This document shows, in pieces, positions 16,466 through 23,203 of a stretch of DNA of 64,000 bases. Every line of letters begins with the position of its first letter. Position 1 is the stretch's first letter. Source of the DNA: Aphanothece cf. minutissima CCALA 015 (GTDB lineage Bacteria; Cyanobacteriota; Cyanobacteriia; PCC-6307; Cyanobiaceae); contig PVWP01000010.1 in assembly GCA_003003925.1 (NCBI GenBank), positions 62,001-126,000 of the forward strand, given 5' to 3'. The notes below the pieces were generated by a model, which saw only the letters and a list, made by a program, of their open reading frames with translations, was not told the origin of the DNA and ran no database searches. The translations under genes were made by a program, and so were the position numbers.

Positions 16466-16855
16466 TCAGACGCGAAGGTTCGGGCAGATCACGTCGCTGT
16501 CCTTGGGCGGATGGCTCTGCCAGCCGGCCAGCAATCCCTGCAGTTCCGTCCTGAGCTGGCGCAGCTCCTGGATCTGGCCATCGATCCGCTCGATCTGGCG
16601 TTCCAGCTGCTTCTGGATGTCGCCGCAGGGCAGTTCACCGGCGTCGTGAACCGCCAGACAGCCCTGGATCTCCTCCAGGCTGAGGCCCAGGGTCTTGAGG
16701 CGGCGGATGAACTCCAGCCGCTGCAGGCTCTCCTCGGCGAACAGGCGGTAGCCGCCCTCGCTGCGGCCGATCGCCGGCAGCAGTCCCAGATCCTCGTAGT
16801 ACCGCAGGGTCTTGACGGTCATCCCGCTGCGGCGGGCCAGCAGGCCGATCTTCAT
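16466..16855 (-). CDS. MerR-family metal-responsive regulator
   Basis: A 129-residue regulator starts MKIGLLARRSGMTVKTLRYYEDLGLL, the MerR winged-helix signature, followed by a dimerisation helix (about 78-110). Cys77 lies at the start of that helix, where ZntR-like divalent-metal sensors have Cys and CueR-like copper sensors have Ser. A second Cys lies in the C-terminal ICPNL. The metal is therefore uncertain: the Cys77 type suggests a divalent ion while the target genes suggest copper. A perfect 7+7 dyad upstream implies autoregulation. An ATG at 16870 is an alternative start. Confidence 0.9.
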   Translation of the reverse strand: MKIGLLARRSGMTVKTLRYYEDLGLLPAIGRSEGGYRLFAEESLQRLEFIRRLKTLGLSLEEIQGCLAVHDAGELPCGDIQKQLERQIERIDGQIQELRQLRTELQGLLAGWQSHPPKDSDVICPNLRV

Positions 16856-16877
16856 GCCGATGGCCTGCATGGCTCCA

Positions 16878-16899
16878 ACTCTCCATCGTGAGGGAGAGT
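16878..16899 (-). promoter_or_regulatory. MerR operator, perfect dyad upstream of merR
   Basis: The perfect inverted repeat is ACTCTCC-N8-GGAGAGT. On the minus strand TAGACT overlaps its left arm as a possible -35. No good -10 is evident, so basal expression may be weak or start elsewhere. It is the most symmetrical of three copies in the window; the others precede the DUF305 gene at 12285-13010 and copA. Confidence 0.75.
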
Positions 16900-16926
16900 C
16901 TAGGCGGGGCCCCCGCCCGGGGCCGC

Positions 16927-17145
16927 TCAGCCCTTGTCGTCGGCCAGGCGGGCGGCGGCCTCACTGACCTGCTTGGCCATGGACCTGGCGCTGTCCTTGA
17001 GATCCTCGGCCGCATTCATGACCGAGGCCTGGACCTGCTTGGCCTTGCCCTTGACCTGGTGGCCCGTGTCCCCTGTCAGTTCCCCCAGGGCAGATTCCAG
17101 CTTGCCCTCGGCATCCTTGGCGGCAGCATCGGCTTTGTTCGACAT
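16927..17145 (-). CDS. CsbD-family stress protein
   Basis: The product is 72 residues starting MSNKADAAAKDAEGKLESAL. It has the CsbD-like pattern of Ala/Lys-rich amphipathic helix with GELTGDTGHQVKGKAKQVQ, continuing as a long helix. CsbD-like proteins accumulate in general stress and stationary phase; the molecular role is unknown. It lies just upstream of merR on the same strand, but the merR operator lies between, so they are probably separate transcripts. Confidence 0.85.
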   Translation of the reverse strand: MSNKADAAAKDAEGKLESALGELTGDTGHQVKGKAKQVQASVMNAAEDLKDSARSMAKQVSEAAARLADDKG

Positions 17146-17625
17146 GGTTCGCTCAGCGTTGGGATGGCGGCACGATGCAGGTCGTCGGGGCGGTCTCGGT
17201 GCCGATGGCCGGAGATGAACGAGATCAGGGATTCTCTGTGAAGAGTGTCTCCGCGGGTTCAGCCCTGAAGACACAGAGCGGCGATGTTCAGTGAGCTCGA
17301 CGTCGACGGATCCTGCCCCTTCAACCTACTCATCCTGGCGGGATGTGGGTGTTGATGTTGCAGCGATGCTCTCTTCCCATCCCCGCAGAAAGGAGTGCCG
17401 GCAAGCGAATCCGGCGGATCATCAGGATGGGCGCCAGGGATGCATTCAGCGGCCCTCTGCATCCGCCTGCAGCGGTGTCACGGCATCAACGCCTCATTCG
17501 GTTCGGCTGTCCGAGGTCCCGGAAGACACCCCGGTTCCATCAGGATGGGGACCTGCCGCCTGCGTGGCCTGGTTCGGGGATCGGGCGGGCTTTTGAGCCC
17601 AGTCGCCTGTCAGGAAAGGAAACCG
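17146..17625. other. intergenic region, no gene seen
   Basis: About 480 bases separate divergent csbD and the transglutaminase operon. Short open frames occur on both strands but have no domain, weak starts and atypical composition. The phrase CATCAGGATGGG occurs near 17420 and again near 17537, the only repeat noticed. It presumably holds the promoters of both flanking units. Confidence 0.6.
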
Positions 17626-18513
17626 ATGAGACGCTTCAGGATCCTTCATCTCACCACCTACACCTATACGGGTGCCGTGCAACTCGGTGCCCATATCCTT
17701 CGTCTTCGTCCGCGGGAGGGGCATGATGTCCGTATCGAAACGTCCACCCTGACGATCCAACCAGCGGCCACTCTTCGCTGGCACCGTGATGTCGAGGACA
17801 ACTGTCTGGCCACGGCCTCGTTCCATGGCACTACCGACAGGTTGCGGATCGAAAGCAGTCTCGTCATCCAGCATTACGACCGGGTGCCGCTGGACTTCCT
17901 GGTCGAGGTTGACGCGGTGGCGTACCCGTTTCGCTACGCCCCCAACGATCGGCCCCTCCTCGACGCCTATCGCAATGCCGCTCCTGCCCAGGCAGCGGCC
18001 CCGTCCGTTTGTTCCCTGGCCCGGTGGGTCGCCACGGTCTGGCAGCCGGGGGAGGCGATCGAGATCTATGCCCTGCTCAAACGTCTCAATCGCTCCGTTC
18101 ACCAGCTGGTCACCTACCGCCAGCGGGACGAACCCGGTGTGCAAAGTGCCGCCGACACCCTGTCCCTCGGCTGCGGATCGTGTCGTGACATTGCCTTTCT
18201 GTTCATGGAGGCGGCCAGGGTCCTCGGCTTTGCCGCCCGTTTCGTCAGTGGCTACAGCTTCACGTCACAGCGACCCGAGGAATCCGGCAGCACCCATGCC
18301 TGGGCCGAGGTGTTTCTTCCGGGTGCCGGCTGGAAGGGGTTTGACCCGACCCTGGGCGCCCTGGTCGGGGACACCCACATCCCCGTCGCGGTGGCCCGCC
18401 GGCCCGAGGCGATCCCGCCCATCGCCGGCTCCTTCCGAGGCGCCCCGCTCGGGGCCATGGAGGTGGGGGTGTGGGTGACGGAGCTCCAGGTGGGACCGGC
18501 CCCGGGCCTCTGA
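17626..18513 (+). CDS. transglutaminase-like cysteine peptidase family protein (copy 1)
   Basis: A 295-residue protein has the bacterial transglutaminase N-terminal beta domain (about 1-85, MRRFRILHLTTYTYTGAV) followed by a papain-fold core. The triad is visible: Cys in LGCGSCRDIAFLF, His in STHAWAEVFLP, and Asp in KGFDPTLG. Such proteins are thought to act as peptidases or amidases rather than crosslinkers. The ATG has a good AGGAAAGGA ribosome site. It begins a rightward unit with N-formylglutamate amidohydrolase, a second transglutaminase and Anbu, an association known for this family. Confidence 0.92.
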   Translation: MRRFRILHLTTYTYTGAVQLGAHILRLRPREGHDVRIETSTLTIQPAATLRWHRDVEDNCLATASFHGTTDRLRIESSLVIQHYDRVPLDFLVEVDAVAYPFRYAPNDRPLLDAYRNAAPAQAAAPSVCSLARWVATVWQPGEAIEIYALLKRLNRSVHQLVTYRQRDEPGVQSAADTLSLGCGSCRDIAFLFMEAARVLGFAARFVSGYSFTSQRPEESGSTHAWAEVFLPGAGWKGFDPTLGALVGDTHIPVAVARRPEAIPPIAGSFRGAPLGAMEVGVWVTELQVGPAPGL

Positions 18514-18584
18514 GCCGGTCCGCGTCGCCGTCCGGCCCGCGCCAGGCTGGACGAGACCCGGGCTCCTCGGGAGAGGTCGACAGC

Positions 18585-19388
18585 GTGCGCCACGAATCCC
18601 TTCTGGGGGCCGCCGATCCGGCCGTGTTCCGGATCGCCAATCCCGCCGGGCGTTCGCCGGTGCTGCTCACGGCCGACCATGCCGGCCGCGCCATCCCCGC
18701 CAGGCTCGGCACCCTGGGCCTGGACGCCCGCCTGCTCGCCACCCACGGGGCCTGCGATCTGGGGGTGGAGGGCCTGGGCCTGCTGCTGGCGCAGCGGCTC
18801 GATGCGTTCCTGATCCTGCACAACTACTCACGGCTGGTGATCGATGCCAACCGGCCGCCGGGGGCGCCGGATTCGATCGTCAGCCACTGCGAGCAGACGG
18901 CTATCGAAGCCAACATCCACCTGTCCCCAAACGGCCGGCAGCAACGGCTGGTGGAACTGTTCCACCCTTACCACCACCGGATCGCCGCCGAACTGGACGC
19001 CCGCACGGCGCGCTGTCAGCCCAGCGTCCTGGTCACCCTGCACAGCTTCACGCCGGTGCTCGGCGAGGACGTGCGTCCCTGGCACGTGGGGGTGCTCCAT
19101 GGCCGGGACGGCCGTCTGGCCAGGCGGGTGCGTCAGGGCCTCCAGCGAGAGCCGGGGCTGCGGGTGGGGGACAACCAGCCCTATGCCGTCAGTGACGCCA
19201 GCGACCACACCCTCCTGGTGCACGGAGAGGGGCGGCGGATTCCCCATGTGGAGTTGGAGGTGCGCCAGGACCTGCTGGCCAGCGAAAGTGGCCGCCAGGC
19301 CTGGGCGCAGCGACTGGCCGGGGTGCTGGAGGACGCCCTGGCGGAGGGGTTCCCGTCGCACCCGGGGGGCCCAGCCTCCATAGGGTGA
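18585..19388 (+). CDS. N-formylglutamate amidohydrolase family protein
   Basis: This 267-residue FGase-family protein shows the segments LLTADHAGRAIP, YSRLVIDANRPP, and LVTLHSFTPV. The classical enzyme releases formate and Glu from N-formyl-Glu in His degradation, but hut genes are absent here. The context suggests a role on a peptide or modified amino acid instead. The GTG start has GAGAGG eight bases upstream; no ATG fits the family N terminus. It lies 71 bases after one transglutaminase and 3 bases before the next. Confidence 0.9.
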   Translation: MRHESLLGAADPAVFRIANPAGRSPVLLTADHAGRAIPARLGTLGLDARLLATHGACDLGVEGLGLLLAQRLDAFLILHNYSRLVIDANRPPGAPDSIVSHCEQTAIEANIHLSPNGRQQRLVELFHPYHHRIAAELDARTARCQPSVLVTLHSFTPVLGEDVRPWHVGVLHGRDGRLARRVRQGLQREPGLRVGDNQPYAVSDASDHTLLVHGEGRRIPHVELEVRQDLLASESGRQAWAQRLAGVLEDALAEGFPSHPGGPASIG

Positions 19389-19391
19389 GCC

Positions 19392-20231
19392 ATGGACACA
19401 TCACCGAGCCCACCGGCGCCACCGCTTCACCCGATCGAGATCCAGCTGGGATTCGATGTGGTGCTCCGCTTCGGCGCCCCGACACCCCTGATCGTGACCC
19501 TCGGGGTGCACGCCAGCCGGGCCGGCGATCTGCTGCAGCCCGACCTGCTCCAGGTGGATCCGCCGGTGCCGCTGCGCCCGTATGTGGACTCCTTCGGCAA
19601 CCACTGCCAGCGACTGGTGGCGCCGGCCGGCGAGCTGCGGCTGCACGGCCATGGGGTGGTGGCCGATTCCGGTCGGCCCGATCCGGTGCTGCCCTGGCTG
19701 ACGCAGCAGCCGGTGGAGGAACTGCCGGAGGAGACCCTGCTGTTTCTGCTGGCCAGCCGCTTCTGCGAGTCCGATCTGCTGTCGCCCCTCGCCTGGTCAC
19801 GGTTCGAGGCGGTCCCGGGCGGCTGGGGGCGGGTGCAGGCGATCTGCGATTTTGTCCATCAGCACGTGCGCTTCGACTACGGCCGCTCCAGCCCGACGAA
19901 GTCGGCCCTCCAGACCTTCGAGAGCCAGGAGGGGGTGTGCCGGGACTTCGCCCACCTGGCCATCGCCCTCTGCCGCTGCATGAACATCCCGGCGCGATAC
20001 TGCACCGGTTATCTGAGTGATATCGAGGTGCCGCCGCCCCACACGGCCATGGACTTCCATGCCTGGTTCGAGGCTTACCTCGGCGACGGCTGGCACGTGT
20101 TCGACCCGCGCAACAACACCCCCCGCATCGGCCGGATCCTGATGGCCCGGGGCCGGGATGCCGCCGACGTGGCCCTCACCACCAGCTTCGGCCCGTCGGA
20201 GTTGGTGTCGTTCCAGGTGTGGACGGCATGA
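19392..20231 (+). CDS. transglutaminase-like protein (copy 2), coupled to Anbu
   Basis: A 279-residue protein has an N-terminal beta domain and a papain-like core. The triad is complete: Cys in EGVCRDFAHLAIALC, His in MDFHAWFEAYL, Asp in HVFDPRNNTPRIGR. It differs in subtype from copy 1 and is close to the protein at 52565-53392. Its TGA overlaps the Anbu start as ATGA, so the two are translationally coupled. In other bacteria this subtype accompanies Anbu, an alpha-E protein and an ATP-grasp enzyme; the latter two are not seen here. Confidence 0.92.
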   Translation: MDTSPSPPAPPLHPIEIQLGFDVVLRFGAPTPLIVTLGVHASRAGDLLQPDLLQVDPPVPLRPYVDSFGNHCQRLVAPAGELRLHGHGVVADSGRPDPVLPWLTQQPVEELPEETLLFLLASRFCESDLLSPLAWSRFEAVPGGWGRVQAICDFVHQHVRFDYGRSSPTKSALQTFESQEGVCRDFAHLAIALCRCMNIPARYCTGYLSDIEVPPPHTAMDFHAWFEAYLGDGWHVFDPRNNTPRIGRILMARGRDAADVALTTSFGPSELVSFQVWTA

Positions 20232-20956
20232 CTTACTGCGTGGCCGTGCTCCTGGAGAGCGGCATGGTGTTCGCCTCCGATTCCCGCACCAATGCGGGGC
20301 TCGACGATTTCGCCAGCTTCTGCAAGATGACCGTGTTCGAGCGCCGCGGCGACCGGGTGCTCGTCCTGCTCAGCTCCGGCAGCCTGGCCGGCACCCAGGC
20401 GGTGATCGGTCTGCTGCGCCAGCGGGCCGAGGCGGGTGACGGGGAGCCCACGGTGTGGACGGCCCGGACCATGTTCGATGTCATGGTGCTGGTGTCGGAT
20501 GCGGTGCGGGCGATCGAGCAGCGCGACGGCCCCTACCTGAAGGCCTCCGGCTCCAGCTTCAATGCCTCCTTCCTCGTGGGCGGCCAGATCAGGGGCGAGG
20601 CGCCGCGGCTGTTCCGCATGTACGCGGAGGGCAACTTCATCGAAGCCGGCGAGGACACCCCGTTCCTGCAGACGGGGGAGGCGAAGTACGGCAAGCCGAT
20701 CATCGACCGGGTCATCCATACCGACACGACGCTGGCGGAGGCCTCCAAGTGCGTGCTGGTGTCCTTTGACTCGACCATGCGCAGCAACCTCTCGGTGGGG
20801 ATGCCGATCGACCTGCTCGTCTACGAGAAGGACCGCTTCGAGATCCAGCACCGTCGCCGCTTCAGTGAGGGGGACGCCTACTTCAAGGACCTCAGCGCCG
20901 AGTGGAGCGTGGGGGTGCGCAAGGTGTTCCGGGAGCTGCCGGAACTGGTCTGGTAG
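20228..20956 (+). CDS. anbu: Anbu, bacterial proteasome-like Ntn hydrolase
   Basis: This 242-residue Ntn-fold protein starts MTYCVAVLLESGMVFASDSRTNAGLDD. Thr2 would become the N-terminal nucleophile after Met removal, with Asp18 in ASDSRTN and Lys33 in FCKM matching the proteasome Asp17/Lys33 pair. Anbu forms open-ring or helical assemblies and is tied to stress and amidoligase-type peptide systems; its substrates are unsettled. The length and C-terminal region (EWSVGVRKVFRELPEL) are complete. It overlaps genes on both sides. Confidence 0.93.
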   Translation: MTYCVAVLLESGMVFASDSRTNAGLDDFASFCKMTVFERRGDRVLVLLSSGSLAGTQAVIGLLRQRAEAGDGEPTVWTARTMFDVMVLVSDAVRAIEQRDGPYLKASGSSFNASFLVGGQIRGEAPRLFRMYAEGNFIEAGEDTPFLQTGEAKYGKPIIDRVIHTDTTLAEASKCVLVSFDSTMRSNLSVGMPIDLLVYEKDRFEIQHRRRFSEGDAYFKDLSAEWSVGVRKVFRELPELVW

Positions 20957-21600
20957 GCGGGCCCGGCCCCGCGGCCGATTCCCCACCGCTGGTGCTGATC
21001 CATGGGATGTGGGACACCCCCCGCCTGTTCGGCCCCCTGCAGCGCCAGCTGGCGGGGCGCCGCGGTCCCCTGCTGATGCCCCATCTGCCCCATCGCTTCG
21101 GGCTCACGCCGATCGAGGAGCAGGCCGACCTGCTGGGCCTCCACATCGAAGCGGCCTTCGGTCCCCGGCAGCCCATCGATCTGCTGGGCTTTTCCATGGG
21201 CGGGGTGATCGCCCGCACCTGGATCCAGCTGCGGGGCGGTCACCGGCGCACGCGGCGGCTGATCAGCGTGGGCAGTCCGCAGCAGGGCACCCTCACCGCC
21301 GGTCCCTGGCCCAGCTGGCCGCTGGCCGGCATCGCCGACCTGAAGGCGGGCAGTCCCCTGCTGGTGCGGCTCAACAGCCACCTGGACACCCTGGAGCCGG
21401 TGGAGTGCTGCAGCTTCTACTGCCATCCGGATCTGATGGTGATGCCGGCCTGGCGTGCCGTGCTGCCGATCGGCCCGGGCCGCTGCCTGCCGGTGCGGTA
21501 CCACCACCAGCTCATGACCCACCCGGCCGCCCTGCGGGCTTTGGTGGACGAACTGCTGCGATCGGATCCGGGGGGACCGGGTCCGGGTCTTCCAGGCTGA
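20902..21600 (+). CDS. alpha/beta hydrolase, lipase-like
   Basis: The 232-residue alpha/beta-hydrolase has an oxyanion segment LVLIHGMWDTPR, the nucleophile elbow LLGFSMGGV, and a His near the C terminus (RYHHQLMTHPA). It resembles short EstA/LipA-like lipases, but the substrate is unknown. The GTG at 20902 overlaps the Anbu gene by 55 bases. A later GTG at 20992 would cut into the core beta strand, so the earlier start is preferred. It belongs to the Anbu transcript by position. Confidence 0.82.
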   Translation: MERGGAQGVPGAAGTGLVGGPGPAADSPPLVLIHGMWDTPRLFGPLQRQLAGRRGPLLMPHLPHRFGLTPIEEQADLLGLHIEAAFGPRQPIDLLGFSMGGVIARTWIQLRGGHRRTRRLISVGSPQQGTLTAGPWPSWPLAGIADLKAGSPLLVRLNSHLDTLEPVECCSFYCHPDLMVMPAWRAVLPIGPGRCLPVRYHHQLMTHPAALRALVDELLRSDPGGPGPGLPG

Positions 21601-21643
21601 TTGCCGTTTATCTTGTCGTGTCTTCTCAATCCGGCGACATCCG

Positions 21644-22726
21644 ATGGACCTTGTCGCCATTTCCCTGGTGGTGCGCTGGCTGCTGGGCTGGGCGCTCTGT
21701 CTGAGGCTGTTCCGGCTTCCCGTGGCCGAGCTCCAGGGACGTCCTTCGGTTTCCGTGCTGATTCCTGCGCGCGATGAGGAAGGCACCCTCCCGAATCTTC
21801 TGCCGGCTCTCCAGGCGCAGACCTTCACGCCCCTGGAAGTGATCGTGATCGACGATCACTCCAGCGATCGCACCGCAGCGATTGCGGCGGCCTCCGGGGC
21901 GAGAGTGATGCAACCGCCTCCTCTGGCGCACGGATGGTGCGGCAAGACCTGGGCACTGCACCATGGCGCCCGGGCCAGCAAGGGTGAGATCCTCGTTTTC
22001 CTCGATGCCGACACCGAGCCCCATCCCGCGTTTCTGGCTCGGCTGGTGGCCGCCCAGCAGCAACTGGGCGGTCTTGTGTCAGTGCAGCCGTTCCATCGCA
22101 CCGAAAAGGCCTATGAGCAGCTCTCGATCCTGTTCAGCCTCGTGGGGCTGATGGCGGTGCCCATGGGGCAGGGCTGCGGCGTGGCCTTCGGACCGGCCAT
22201 GGCCACCAGCCGTGTCGACTACGAGCGGGTCGGTGGCCATGAGGCCGTCGCCGGCAAGGTGGTGGAGGACTGGTTCATGGGCCATCTGTACGAGAAGGCC
22301 GGTCTGCCGGTGAGTGCCTACATCGGCGACGGACTGATCGAATACCGCATGTATCCCGGCGGGTTTCACGACATGGTGACGGGCTTCGCCAAAAATTTCG
22401 CTACCGCAGCCGGGGAAGTGCGATGGGCCTGGATGCTGGCGGTGCTGCTCTGGATCTCCGGCCTGTTCTGGGCCGCCTGGTGCCTGCCGGCGTCCCTGCT
22501 GGGGTGGCCACTGATGGGTCAGCCTGCCATTCTTCCCAACCTGCTGCTCTACCTCGCCTTTGCCGTGCAGCTGGTAGCTCTCACCAGGCGGGTGGGGAAC
22601 TTCGCCTGGATCTGCCTGGTGTTTCCGATTCCCGTTCTTTTTTTCCTGGCGGTGTTTGTTCTGGCGATCCTGAATCTCAAGCGGGGCACGATCGAATGGA
22701 AGGGCCGGCAGTTTCCAACGCGGTAG
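21644..22726 (+). CDS. membrane glycosyltransferase family 2 (carotenoid glycosyltransferase-like)
   Basis: A 360-residue GT2 enzyme has an N-terminal membrane helix, then a GT-A domain with SVLIPARDEEGTLP, IVIDDHSSDRT, the metal-binding FLDADTEP, and the acceptor region VVEDWFMGHLYEKAG. Three or more C-terminal TM helices follow. This layout is that of CrtQ/CruC-like glycosyltransferases acting on carotenoids or other isoprenoids. The next gene, overlapping by 31 bases, encodes a CrtO-like acyltransferase, supporting a glycosylated and acylated lipid product. The substrate remains unproven. Confidence 0.85.
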   Translation: MDLVAISLVVRWLLGWALCLRLFRLPVAELQGRPSVSVLIPARDEEGTLPNLLPALQAQTFTPLEVIVIDDHSSDRTAAIAAASGARVMQPPPLAHGWCGKTWALHHGARASKGEILVFLDADTEPHPAFLARLVAAQQQLGGLVSVQPFHRTEKAYEQLSILFSLVGLMAVPMGQGCGVAFGPAMATSRVDYERVGGHEAVAGKVVEDWFMGHLYEKAGLPVSAYIGDGLIEYRMYPGGFHDMVTGFAKNFATAAGEVRWAWMLAVLLWISGLFWAAWCLPASLLGWPLMGQPAILPNLLLYLAFAVQLVALTRRVGNFAWICLVFPIPVLFFLAVFVLAILNLKRGTIEWKGRQFPTR

Positions 22727-23199
22727 CGGCGCTGGCCTGTGCCCTGGGCTGGCTGCTGTGGTCGGTGCTGATCGGTGGGCTGGCCCACGGCCTGCCCAGG
22801 GAGGCCCTGGTGGGCGATAGCTGGCTCACCAGGCCACGCCCCTGGCCGGAGACGAAAGAGGCGTATGAGCGGCGTCTGGGGATCCTGCGCTGGAAGTCCC
22901 TGCTTCCGGATGCCGGCGCCGCCCTGCCGGGAGGGGTGCGCAAGAACAGCCTGGTCAGCCGGGACCCTGCCACCTTGCAGCGCCTCGTTGAGGAGACCAG
23001 GCGAGCCGAACTGGTGCACCTGGCCATCTGGCCTTTCTGGATCGTGACGGCCCTCTGGCTGCCGCCTGCCGGTGTGCTGATCAACCTGGTCTTTGCGACC
23101 CTGTTCAACCTTCCCTGCCTCTGGCTTCAGCGTTACAACCGTCTGAGGCTTCAGCCTCTGCTGCTGGCCATGCGGGGTCGGGATTCTTCTGGCCGCTGA
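22696..23199 (+). CDS. glycosyl-carotenoid acyltransferase (CrtO-like) candidate
   Basis: A 167-residue membrane protein has an N-terminal TM helix (ALACALGWLLWSVLIGGLAHGL), a central segment RLGILRWKSLLPDAGAALPGG, and two C-terminal TM helices. The pattern W-K-x-LLP-GG with a downstream K and paired helices fits glycosyl-4,4'-diaponeurosporenoate acyltransferase (CrtO of staphylococci), which esterifies the sugar of staphyloxanthin. The ATG lies inside the upstream glycosyltransferase gene, so the two are tightly linked. Assignment is by pattern and neighbour only. Confidence 0.72.
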   Translation: MEGPAVSNAVAALACALGWLLWSVLIGGLAHGLPREALVGDSWLTRPRPWPETKEAYERRLGILRWKSLLPDAGAALPGGVRKNSLVSRDPATLQRLVEETRRAELVHLAIWPFWIVTALWLPPAGVLINLVFATLFNLPCLWLQRYNRLRLQPLLLAMRGRDSSGR

Positions 23200-23203
23200 T
23201 GCC

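Noticed and set aside
17259..17462. 67-codon minus-strand frame upstream of the transglutaminase operon
   Set aside because: No domain, no ribosome site, and atypical composition in an intergenic region.
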